From the NCBI GenBank assembly GCA_947584295.1, contig CANPWM010000008.1:1-52385 (forward strand): a stretch of 52,385 bases of DNA, in the 5' to 3' direction. The translations under genes and the position numbers were made by a program. Of this stretch, positions 8,801-15,715 are shown one piece after another. The notes under the pieces are model-generated. The model ran no database searches, had not been told where the DNA came from, and worked only from the letters and a program-made list of their open reading frames with translations. Each line of letters starts with the position of its first letter. Positions within the stretch are counted from its first letter, which is position 1. The stretch comes from an uncultured Oscillospiraceae bacterium (lineage in GTDB: Bacteria; Bacillota; Clostridia; Oscillospirales; Oscillospiraceae).

Positions 8801-9066
8801 CAGCAGCTCCCGCCGTCGGAAAAGTGGAAGATGAAGCTGTACCAGTAGATCTCGGGCGATTCGGGGGTGAAGGTGTAGGTGAACCGTCCGCCCGCCCGGT
8901 TCATCACAAAATAGTCGTCGCTCCTGTTCTCTACCCGGATCCTCAGCTCCGCCCATTCGGGCTCGCCGTCCCAGGTGTCTATGGAAACGCAAACAGCGCC
9001 GCCGAGGGCGACAGCGCCAAAGGGTGTACGGAATTTCAATTCGCGGGAGTTGTGGTAGGCTCTCAT
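5833..9066 (-). CDS. Fusion protein: GH13 alpha-amylase/neopullulanase-like plus GH77 4-alpha-glucanotransferase (MalQ)
   Basis: A 1077-aa two-enzyme fusion. Residues 1-115 form a beta-sandwich N-domain like those of neopullulanases. Residues 125-635 are a GH13 barrel with nucleophile Asp348 (GWRLDVADE), acid/base Glu378 (LLMGEVWED) and Asp453 (GSHDRARV). Residues 640-1077 are GH77, from GVLAHITSLPN, with nucleophile Asp894 (YTRLDHFMGFE), Glu940 (PFVAEDLGAI) and Asp989 (SGTHDNETLAG). The short join has no obvious linker repeat. All catalytic residues are present in both halves, so both should be active: GH13 trims branched maltodextrins and GH77 disproportionates the short products into longer glucans for phosphorylase. 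It has no signal peptide and is cytosolic. It lies between glgA and pgi. Confidence 0.93.
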   Translation of the reverse strand: MRAYHNSRELKFRTPFGAVALGGAVCVSIDTWDGEPEWAELRIRVENRSDDYFVMNRAGGRFTYTFTPESPEIYWYSFIFHFSDGGSCWYGPQRGKVGGVGEIYGGDCPEYQVTAYVPRKTPEWYKNAICYQIFPDRFYRGSDWRELAEKTLSQKRRGTPKAMVEDWNTPVRYQRMGDGRIKTWEFYGGTLSGIREKLDYLQGLGVTALYLNPIFEAVSNHRYDTGDYRKIDGMLGDEESFKALCQEAERHGISIILDGVFNHTGCDSKYFNKFGNYPGPGACQGPDSRYFDWFRFYDFPHSYECWWGVDDLPDVEERNPDYRRYICGDEDSVVRHWLRAGAKGWRLDVADELPDDFIEGIKAAVVAEKGSQGLLMGEVWEDASNKISYGERRRYFLGSELDCVMNYPFRDAILYYLLGSNSAQNVLETMLSIQENYPPENFSANFNLMGSHDRARVFTALGGAPHPDTLNEEQKFHYRLSDQQRGLAKGRLWLLALMQMTLPGVPCVYYGDEAGMEGYPDPFCRAPFPWGHEDKDCYTIYRNAINLRRAFPELPDASFEPFAFGDDVIGWYRCWADEGIAVLINRGGETREASIDLRGEDVTDILGGARYEIREGRVNVTLWSLGSAIFHFHKKERLGRPLARGAGVLAHITSLPNAKGPGNIGPCARKFVDFLADAGQKYWQILPLGPTDLHGSPYAGASAFAGNIALLPESEAELRAAFDEFSPDAAYRRFTQENARWLDPYAAFAAIKKIISSGHHAAWPEKYRRYSPALLEDEALAREAEFQKFCQYRFELAWRELRAYANEKGISIIGDVPMYVSADSADVWAEPEQFTVDAQGDATLIAGVPPAWNDDGQAWGNPLYNWDVMRGSGYDWWMRRFARMLDLYDYTRLDHFMGFESAWAIPAGKTPADGHWIFGPGLTLFKTAYEKFGPLPFVAEDLGAITPAIRALLSRCGFLGTDIMQYQNGGPLYGYYPAKDKIGYSGTHDNETLAGYAAHAYPELDPAEAARRMKERLFASSAGVVILQLQDVLEQGNEARMNTPGTTSKNWTWQAKTQNFKDAPERLLSLTINSQRS

Positions 9067-9115
9067 ACAGTTAAAGGTTCCTTTGCTGTTATTGCTGTTA
9101 AAAAATAATCACGTT

Positions 9116-9177
9116 CAGGGGGCGGGGGCCGCCCCCTGAGTCTGCCGGAAAAAGGCACGGCGGCCTTTTTCCGGCAG
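9116..9177 (-). other. Two strong hairpins between glgA and the GH13/GH77 gene
   Basis: Stem 1: 10 bp perfect (9116-9125 with 9129-9138). Stem 2: 14 bp perfect (9142-9155 with 9164-9177), with A5/T5 in its arms. They fill the 122-bp gap inside the operon. The T run is in the stem rather than after it, so they may act in mRNA processing, 3' protection or partial termination that sets expression of the two downstream genes. Confidence 0.55.
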
Positions 9178-9188
9178 AGAGGCGATTT

Positions 9189-10688
9189 TTAGTCTTCCTC
9201 GTCCTCCGGGCCGCCCTTTTTGCGGCTCCAGGGTTCGATCTCCGGGTGGGTGCGCTGATACATGGCAAGATACTCCTGGGCGGCGCGATCCCAGCTGAAA
9301 TCGGCGGCCATGGCGTTGTCCATCAGGCGCTCCCAGGCGTCGCGGTTGTTCCAGTAAAGCTCGCAGGCGTTCTGAATGGTGAAGAGCATCTCGTGGGCGT
9401 TGTAGTTGGCGAAGCTGAAGCCCGTCCCCTCGCCGGTGAACTGGTTGTAGGGGGTGACGGAGTCCTTAAGGCCGCCGGTCTCCCGCACCACGGGCAGGGT
9501 GCCGTAGCGCATGGCGATCATCTGGGAAAGGCCGCAGGGTTCAAAGAGGCTGGGCATCAGCAGCATATCCGCCCCGGCGTACATACGGTGGGAGAGGGCC
9601 TCGTCAAAGCGGATGCAGGCGGCGCAGCGCCCGGAACGCTCCCAGCTGTAATAGCTGAGCATATCCTCATACTGCTTGTCGCCGGTACCCAGGACGCAGA
9701 TCTGGGCCTTGTCCAGAATCTCGCCGATGACGCGCTGGACAAGATCCATGCCCTTCTGCTCGGTGAGGCGGCCGATCATGACGATCAGCGGCACGTTGGG
9801 ATCCACCTCCAGGCCCATCTCCGCCTGAAGCTCCGCCTTGCACTTGGCCTTCCCGGCCCGGTCGGCGGCGGTGAAGTGGTGGGGGATCAGCTTGTCCGCG
9901 GCGGGATCCCAGGTCTCGGTGTCGATGCCGTTCATGACGCCGTAAAGGATACTGGCCCTGTCACGGAAGATGAAGTCCAGCCGCTCGCCGAAGAAGGGGG
10001 TCTTGATCTCCTCGGCGTAGGTCTTGGAGACGGTGCTGAGGATATCGGCGTACAGAAGGCCGCCCTTCATGTAGTTGATGCTCCGCTCGTCGCACCGAAG
10101 CTGGCTGGCGGCGGCGGGTATCCCCCACAGACCCAGGATATCCCCCAGGACGTAGTCGCTCATCTGGCCCTGGAACTTCAGGTTGTGGACGGAGAACACC
10201 GTCTTGACGTTCTCATAGAGGGGAAGCCCCTGGTAAAACTCCCGTAAAAACACGGGGGCCAGGGCGGTGTGCCAGTCGTTGCAGTGCAGGACGTCGCACT
10301 TGAAGTCGGGCAGATACTGAAGGCACTCCACGATGGCCTTGGAGAAGTAGGCGATGCGCTCGCCGTCGTCAAAGTAGCCATAGGGGCGCTCGCGGTTGAA
10401 GTAGTACTCGTTGTCCACAAAGTAGTAGACCACGCCCTTGTAGGTGAGCTTTTCGATGCCGCAGTAGACATTGCGCCAGCCCAGCGACACGTAGAAGTCC
10501 GTCACATGGGTCATCTTGGACTTGTACTCGTCGGGTATGGTCATGAACTTGGGGATAATGACGCGGCACTCGCACCCGGCCTCCTTCAAGGCCTGGGGCA
10601 AGGAGCCGCCCACGTCGCCCAGGCCCCCCGTTTTCATGAACGGCACGGCCTCATAGGCGGCGAACAGAACTCTGAGTTTTCTCCTCAT
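9189..10688 (-). CDS. glgA: Glycogen synthase (ADP-glucose type, GT5)
   Basis: Transfers glucose from ADP-glucose to the growing alpha-1,4 glucan. The GT5 N-terminal substrate loop K19-TGGLGDVGG is present right after the start MRRKLRVLFAAYEAVPF; the C-terminal Rossmann lobe carries IGRLTEQKGMDLV and the nucleotide-sugar region SLFEPCGLSQMIAMRYGTLPVV-type block near the end. Length is 499 aa from ATG 10688, which has AGGAGG 11 bases upstream; a reading from 10727 adds 13 non-family residues that include the ribosome site itself. It lies between glgD and the GH13/GH77 fusion. The C-terminus ends in an acidic, lysine-rich tail. Confidence 0.95.
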   Translation of the reverse strand: MRRKLRVLFAAYEAVPFMKTGGLGDVGGSLPQALKEAGCECRVIIPKFMTIPDEYKSKMTHVTDFYVSLGWRNVYCGIEKLTYKGVVYYFVDNEYYFNRERPYGYFDDGERIAYFSKAIVECLQYLPDFKCDVLHCNDWHTALAPVFLREFYQGLPLYENVKTVFSVHNLKFQGQMSDYVLGDILGLWGIPAAASQLRCDERSINYMKGGLLYADILSTVSKTYAEEIKTPFFGERLDFIFRDRASILYGVMNGIDTETWDPAADKLIPHHFTAADRAGKAKCKAELQAEMGLEVDPNVPLIVMIGRLTEQKGMDLVQRVIGEILDKAQICVLGTGDKQYEDMLSYYSWERSGRCAACIRFDEALSHRMYAGADMLLMPSLFEPCGLSQMIAMRYGTLPVVRETGGLKDSVTPYNQFTGEGTGFSFANYNAHEMLFTIQNACELYWNNRDAWERLMDNAMAADFSWDRAAQEYLAMYQRTHPEIEPWSRKKGGPEDEED

Positions 10689-10716
10689 TTTCGGTTTATC
10701 CTCCTGTTTTATTCTG

Positions 10717-10740
10717 CCCCTCCCCAAAGCTGGGGAGGGG
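10717..10740 (-). other. Intercistronic hairpin between glgD and glgA
   Basis: A 9-bp perfect stem (CCCCTCCCC with GGGGAGGGG) with a 6-base loop and no T tract. It is just upstream of the glgA ribosome site, so it more likely affects mRNA stability or glgA translation than termination. Confidence 0.45.
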
Positions 10741-10759
10741 ACAGGCGGAAATCAACGGG

Positions 10760-11842
10760 TCAAGACTTGATAAAGGTGGTGTCGCCGGTACCCTTGATGA
10801 CGGATCCGGCGTGGACGACCTGGGACTTGTCAAGAATGACGTTCTCCACAACGGCGCCGTCCTCGATGACGCAGCTCTGCATGATGATGGAGTTGCGCAC
10901 CTTGGCCCCCGCACCCACCTTCACGCCCCGGAAGAGAATGGAGTGATCCACCTCGCCCCGGATCAGGGAACCCTCGGAGACCATGGAGTTGCGCACCTTG
11001 GCGCCCTCCAGATACTTGGCGGGGGCGGCCTCGGCGGCCTTGGTGGCGACGGGACGCTCGCGGCTGAAAAGCTCCGCGGCCACGTCCAGGTTCAGCGTCT
11101 CCATGGAGTACTCAAAGTAATCGCGGCTGGTGAACATCTGGCGGGCGTAGCCCTCGTACTTATAGGCCCGGACGTCCATCTTGTCCAGATCGCCCTCGAT
11201 GGCCTCGAAGAAATCAAGGTAGTCGATGGCGGCGTACCACTCGATGATCTTCATCAGCAGGTCGCGGGAGATCACGAAGGTGTCCAGCATGGCGTCCTCG
11301 TACTTCCTGGGGTTGGGCTTGAAGCCCACCACGCGCCCGTTCTCCACGGTGACGCCCAGCCTGTGGGCCTCGTCTCGGTCGGCGGTGTTGTAGACCATGG
11401 TGATGTCCGCGCCGGACTTGATATGCTCCATGATCAGGGGCCGGTAGTCCATGTGGGAGATGACGTTGGCGGCGGTCACCAGGATATAGGGGGCCGGGCT
11501 GCGCTCAAGATAGACGGTGTTGCGGCGGATATCCCGCAGCAGGAAGTGGCTGTTCTCGCTGTGTACGCCGAAAACGGAGCCGGGCAGGACGAAAAGTCCG
11601 CCGTTCTTCCGATCCAGATCCCACGCCTTGCCCGCGCCCACATGGTCGATGATGGAGCGGTACTTATAGGGGGTGATCAGGCCGATGGTGTTGATGCCGG
11701 AGTTCACCATGTTGGAGAGGGGGAAGTCGATGACACGGTAGTTGCCGCCGTAAGGCAGGGAGCCGATGGTACGGTCCTCCGTCAGCTCGCCCATTCCCTT
11801 TGTCTCGAAGTTGGCGGCGATAAGTCCGATTACTCTATCCAT
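10760..11842 (-). CDS. glgD: GlgD, non-catalytic or regulatory subunit of glucose-1-phosphate adenylyltransferase
   Basis: A 360-aa paralogue of GlgC. It aligns through the nucleotidyltransferase fold (TIGSLPYGGNYRVIDFPLSNM) and the C-terminal left-handed beta-helix with hexapeptide-like repeats (AKVRNSMVSEGSLIRGEV, SIIMQSCVIEDGAVVENVIL). The glycine-rich nucleotide loop GGQGSRL seen in GlgC is replaced near residues 10-20 by ANFETKGMGEL, as known for GlgD. In Firmicutes GlgD partners GlgC in a heterotetramer and tunes its activity. It starts 15 bases after the glgC stop with a clear AAGGAGGG site. Confidence 0.93.
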   Translation of the reverse strand: MDRVIGLIAANFETKGMGELTEDRTIGSLPYGGNYRVIDFPLSNMVNSGINTIGLITPYKYRSIIDHVGAGKAWDLDRKNGGLFVLPGSVFGVHSENSHFLLRDIRRNTVYLERSPAPYILVTAANVISHMDYRPLIMEHIKSGADITMVYNTADRDEAHRLGVTVENGRVVGFKPNPRKYEDAMLDTFVISRDLLMKIIEWYAAIDYLDFFEAIEGDLDKMDVRAYKYEGYARQMFTSRDYFEYSMETLNLDVAAELFSRERPVATKAAEAAPAKYLEGAKVRNSMVSEGSLIRGEVDHSILFRGVKVGAGAKVRNSIIMQSCVIEDGAVVENVILDKSQVVHAGSVIKGTGDTTFIKS

Positions 11843-11857
11843 TATTTCACACCCTCC

Positions 11858-12997
11858 TTATTCAACAACAGCGTCGTCGCCCACGACGGCGATAGGCACA
11901 TTGGCGTCGGCGGAGCCGAACGCGGCCTTGGCCTTGACGGTGGCGCCCTCGCCCACGATGGCCCGGACGACCTTGGCGCCCTTTTCAACGGTGACGTCGG
12001 GCAGGAGTATGGAGTCCACTACCTCGGCGCCCTCCTCAATGGTGCAGCCCGTGGAGATGATGGAATGTTCCACTTTGCCCAGGATAATGGAGCCGTTGGC
12101 CACGAAGGCCCGGTCTACGCTCCCCTTGGGGCCCACATAGTGGGGCGGCAGGGAGTCGTCCTGGGTGAGCGTGGGGAAGTCCTCGCTCATCAGGTCGAAC
12201 TGAGGCTCGGCCTCCAAAAGATCCATGCTGGTCTCGTGGAAGGTGGGAATGGTTCCCACGTCCTTCCAGAAGCCCTCAAAGCGGTGGACAAAGAGGCGCT
12301 TGCCCTGGTTGAGCAAGGTGGGAATGATGTTCTTGCCGAAGTCATGCTCGGAGTCGGCGTCACGGGAGTCGGCGATGAGGGACTCCTCCAGCACCTTCTT
12401 GGAGAAGATGTAGATGCCCATGGAGGCCAGGTTAGACTTGGGCTTGGCGGGCTTCTCCTCGAAGTCGTAGATCTTGCCGGTCTCGTCGGCGGCCAGGATC
12501 CCCAGGCGCGGGGCCTCCTCCCAGGGGACGGTCATGACGGCGATGGTCAGGTCGGCGTTGTTGTCGATATGGGTGCGGAGCATCTTCCGGTAATCCATGC
12601 GGTAGATGTGGTCGCCGGAGAGAATGATCACATAGTCGGGGTCGTAGAGGTTTATGTAGTCTAAGTTCTGATAGATGGCGTCGGCGGTACCCGCGTACCA
12701 CTGGCCGCCGGTCTCGGTGGCGTAGGGGGGGAGGATCGCAACGCCGCCGTCGTGGGAGTCCAAGTCCCAGGAGGAGCCGGTGCCGATATAGGTGTTCAGC
12801 AGGTAGGGTCTGTACTGGGTCAACACGCCCACGGTGTCGATGTTGGAGTTGGCGCAGTTGGAGAGGGCGAAGTCGATGATACGGTACTTGCCGCCGAAGG
12901 AGACGGCAGGTTTCGCGATGTGCTTTGTGAGAGCACCCAGCCTGCTGCCCTGCCCTCCCGCGAGCAGCATGGCTATGAACGGTTTTTTGTTTACCAC
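11858..12997 (-). CDS. glgC: Glucose-1-phosphate adenylyltransferase, catalytic subunit
   Basis: Makes ADP-glucose from ATP and glucose 1-phosphate, the committed step of glycogen synthesis. The catalytic loop [27 protein letters not shown], the [14 protein letters not shown] metal/substrate motif and FEEKPAKP are intact, followed by the C-terminal beta-helix ([19 protein letters not shown]). It is 379 aa. The start is GTG at 12997 with GGGAGG seven bases upstream; no better ATG exists before the nucleotide loop. A 240-bp non-coding stretch rich in hairpins separates it from glgP upstream, so it may have separate control. Confidence 0.95.
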   Translation of the reverse strand: MVNKKPFIAMLLAGGQGSRLGALTKHIAKPAVSFGGKYRIIDFALSNCANSNIDTVGVLTQYRPYLLNTYIGTGSSWDLDSHDGGVAILPPYATETGGQWYAGTADAIYQNLDYINLYDPDYVIILSGDHIYRMDYRKMLRTHIDNNADLTIAVMTVPWEEAPRLGILAADETGKIYDFEEKPAKPKSNLASMGIYIFSKKVLEESLIADSRDADSEHDFGKNIIPTLLNQGKRLFVHRFEGFWKDVGTIPTFHETSMDLLEAEPQFDLMSEDFPTLTQDDSLPPHYVGPKGSVDRAFVANGSIILGKVEHSIISTGCTIEEGAEVVDSILLPDVTVEKGAKVVRAIVGEGATVKAKAAFGSADANVPIAVVGDDAVVE

Positions 12998-13039
12998 AAG
13001 AAGACCTCCCTTTATATAGATATTTATTTAATTTTTAAA

Positions 13040-13232
13040 TGAAAGCCAAAGGCTTTATCATTTTTTGGCATCGCAGATTTCGCGTCCGCAGACGCGAATA
13101 AAATTCAATCATTTTTCCAAGGACATGCGCCTTGGAAAAATGCCCTCTCAGGCCCCCCAGTGTGCGGCCCTTCCGGGCCGTGCGCGCAGGGGGCCGGCAA
13201 ATTCCCTTAAAATTGAATGGACCCCGTCCATT
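13040..13232. repeat. Multi-hairpin intergenic element between glgP and glgC (diverged relative of the 200-bp element)
   Basis: Hairpins in order: AAAGCC AAA GGCTTT; TTCGCGTC cgca GACGCGAA; ATTTTTCC...GGAAAAAT with loop ACATGCG; a GC-rich stem around GTGTGCGGCCCTTCCGGGCC; and a stem TAAAATTGAATGGAC with GTCCATTCAATTTTA. The third to fifth hairpins match the order and spacing of those in the three elements at 19.8, 37 and 49.5 kb: CATG-loop hairpin, GGAAAAA, CCCT, GTGTGC stem, AT-rich stem. Unlike those three, no duplicated flanking terminator is evident. It may set the ratio of upstream (glgB, glgP) to downstream (glgC, glgD, glgA) expression. Confidence 0.6.
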
Positions 13233-13237
13233 CAATT

Positions 13238-15655
13238 TTAATTAAGTTTCCATACATCTTCCGCGTACTCCCTGATGGTGCGGTCGGAGGAGAAGATGCC
13301 GGAGCAGGCGGTGTTGTGGACGGACTTCTTGTACCACTCGCGCTTCTGGCCGTGGAGCTGCTCCAGGCGGTGCCAGGCGTCCACATAGGGCTGGAAGTCC
13401 TTCAGGACGAAGAACTCGTCGTTGGAGTTCATAAGGTTGGAATAGACGCTCTCGAAGCCGCCGGACAGCTTGGCGAAGGTGCCGTCGTTGAGCTGATCCA
13501 CCACGCGCCGAAGCCGCGGGTTGGCGTCCACCTCGCCCCGGGCAAAGTAGCTCCAGCTCCGCTTAAGCTCCGCGATCTCCTGGGTCTTGAGACCGAAGAT
13601 CTCGGCGTTATCAAAGCCCACCTGCTCCACGATCTCCACGTTGGCCCCGTCCAGGGTACCCAGGGTGATGGCGCCGTTCATCATGAACTTCATGCAGCCG
13701 GTGCCGGAGGCCTCCATACCGGCGGTGGAGATCTGCTCGGAGATGTCCGCCGCGGGGTAGATGAGCTGTCCGTTGGAGACGGAGAAGTTGGGGATAAACA
13801 CCACTCTGATCCTGCCGCGCACCCGGGAGTCGGTGTTGATGACCTCGGCCACGGAGTTGACGAGCCTGATGGTGTTCTTGGCGAACTCATACCCCTGGGC
13901 CGCCTTCCCGGCGAAGATGAAGGTGGTGGGCCGGACGTCGAAGTTGGGATCCTCCAGCAGATGGTTGTAAAGATCCATGATCTTGAAGAGGTTCAAAAGC
14001 TGGCGCTTATAGGCGTGGAAGCGCTTCACCTGGATATCGAAGATGGAGTCGGTGTCCACGATGATGCCGGTGGTGTCCTTGATATATTTGGCCAGCACCT
14101 GCTTGTTCTTGGCCTTGGAGCGGGCGGCTTTGTCCAGGAAGGAGGGGTCGTCCTCGAAGTCCCTGAGCTTGGAAAGCTCCATAGCGTCGGTGTACCACTT
14201 ATCGCCGATGGCCTCGGTGATAAGGGCGGCGTAGCTGGGGTTGGCCTGGGCCAAGAAGCGCCGGTGTGTGACGCCGTTGGTCTTGTTGTTGAATTTCTCC
14301 GGCGTCAGCACGTAGAAGTCGTGGAGGACGTCGTTCTTGAGGATCTCGGTGTGCAGGGCGGCGACGCCGTTGACGGCGTGGCCGGCGATGACGGACATAT
14401 TGGCCATACGCACCTGGCCGCCCCAGAGGATAGCGGTGTTCATCAGAAGCTCCTGGTTCTGCTCGCGCCGCTGGGCGAAGGACTCCCGGTAGCGGCGGTC
14501 GATCTCCGCCACGAAGTCGTAGACGCGGGGCAGGAGCCGCTGGAACATCTCGATGGGCCACTTCTCCAGCGCCTCGGGCAGTATGGTGTGGTTGGTGTAG
14601 GAGATGGACTTGGTGACGATCTCCCAGGCGGTGTCCCAGTCAAGGCCCTCCTCGTCGATGAGGAGCCGCAGAAGCTCCGGGGCGCACAGGGCCGGGTGGG
14701 TGTCGTTGGTGTGAATGGCGATAAGCTCCGGGAAGCGTTTCCAGGCGTGCTTGCCGTACTCGCGCTTATAATATCTCAAAATAGCCTTGAGTCCGGCGGC
14801 CACGAACATATATTCCTGCTTCAAGCGCAGCACCTTGCCGGGGTCGGCGTTGTCGTTGGGGTAGAGGACGCTGGTGATGGCCTCCACATCGGAGCGGAAT
14901 TTCATAGCCCCGGCGTAGTCGCCCCGGTTGAAGGCGTCCATGTCGAAGTTCTGCTTGGCCGGTTCCGCCGACCACAGACGCAGGTTGTTGACGGTCTTGC
15001 CGCCATAGCCCACGATGGGGACGTCATAGGGGACGGCGATGATCTCCTCGCCGCCTGTCCATTCATAGCTCATGGAGTTGCCGGTATATTTGTGGACAAC
15101 GGTGCCGCCGAAGCGCACCTTGACGGCCTCCTCAGGCCGCTCGATCTCCCAGGGGTAGCCGCCCTCCAGCCAGTTGTCCGGGTCCTCCACCTGGCTGCCC
15201 TTTTCGATGCGCTGGTGGAAAAGGCCGTAGCGGTAGCGGATACCGTTGCCCTGGCCGATATAGCCAAGGCTGGCAAGGGAGTCAATGAAGCAGGCGGCGA
15301 GCCTTCCCAGGCCGCCGTTGCCAAGGCCGGGATCGACCTCCTCAGCGGCAAGCTCGGAGATGGTCACGCCGTAGTCGGCCAGGCCCTCCTCCACGATGTC
15401 CTTGATGCCGAAGTTCATGATGTAGTTCTCCAGAAGCTTGCCCATCAAAAACTCCATGGAGAAATAGTAGACGCGCTTTTTCTCCTCGGTACGCGTCTCG
15501 TCGCTGACGACGCGGACATTGCGGGCGTTGTTGGCGATGAGCTTGGCCAGGGTCTGGTATTTGAGCCTCGGCTCCAGCTTTGCGAAGGTCTTGCCGAAGT
15601 TGGCCACCGCGGCGGCCTCCAGCTGTCTTGTGAAATCTTTTTTGTCCTTGAACAT
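13238..15655 (-). CDS. glgP: Glycogen/starch phosphorylase (GT35)
   Basis: Releases glucose 1-phosphate from glucan ends using phosphate and PLP. The 805-aa protein has the GT35 signature: FIPNFSVSNGQLIYPAADIS, then EASGTGCMKFMMNGAITLGT with the PLP-binding Lys at residue 656, and TLDGANVEI. N-terminal blocks NGGLGRLAACFIDSLASLG and RYGLFHQ are also typical. It lies between glgB (upstream) and glgC. Having both degradation and synthesis enzymes on one transcript suggests control by allostery rather than by separate transcription. Confidence 0.96.
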   Translation of the reverse strand: MFKDKKDFTRQLEAAAVANFGKTFAKLEPRLKYQTLAKLIANNARNVRVVSDETRTEEKKRVYYFSMEFLMGKLLENYIMNFGIKDIVEEGLADYGVTISELAAEEVDPGLGNGGLGRLAACFIDSLASLGYIGQGNGIRYRYGLFHQRIEKGSQVEDPDNWLEGGYPWEIERPEEAVKVRFGGTVVHKYTGNSMSYEWTGGEEIIAVPYDVPIVGYGGKTVNNLRLWSAEPAKQNFDMDAFNRGDYAGAMKFRSDVEAITSVLYPNDNADPGKVLRLKQEYMFVAAGLKAILRYYKREYGKHAWKRFPELIAIHTNDTHPALCAPELLRLLIDEEGLDWDTAWEIVTKSISYTNHTILPEALEKWPIEMFQRLLPRVYDFVAEIDRRYRESFAQRREQNQELLMNTAILWGGQVRMANMSVIAGHAVNGVAALHTEILKNDVLHDFYVLTPEKFNNKTNGVTHRRFLAQANPSYAALITEAIGDKWYTDAMELSKLRDFEDDPSFLDKAARSKAKNKQVLAKYIKDTTGIIVDTDSIFDIQVKRFHAYKRQLLNLFKIMDLYNHLLEDPNFDVRPTTFIFAGKAAQGYEFAKNTIRLVNSVAEVINTDSRVRGRIRVVFIPNFSVSNGQLIYPAADISEQISTAGMEASGTGCMKFMMNGAITLGTLDGANVEIVEQVGFDNAEIFGLKTQEIAELKRSWSYFARGEVDANPRLRRVVDQLNDGTFAKLSGGFESVYSNLMNSNDEFFVLKDFQPYVDAWHRLEQLHGQKREWYKKSVHNTACSGIFSSDRTIREYAEDVWKLN

Positions 15656-15715
15656 ATGGGTACTCCTTATTGTTTATAGGGTCATTTCATAAGGCGCTCA
15701 CGCGCCGGAAAAGCG

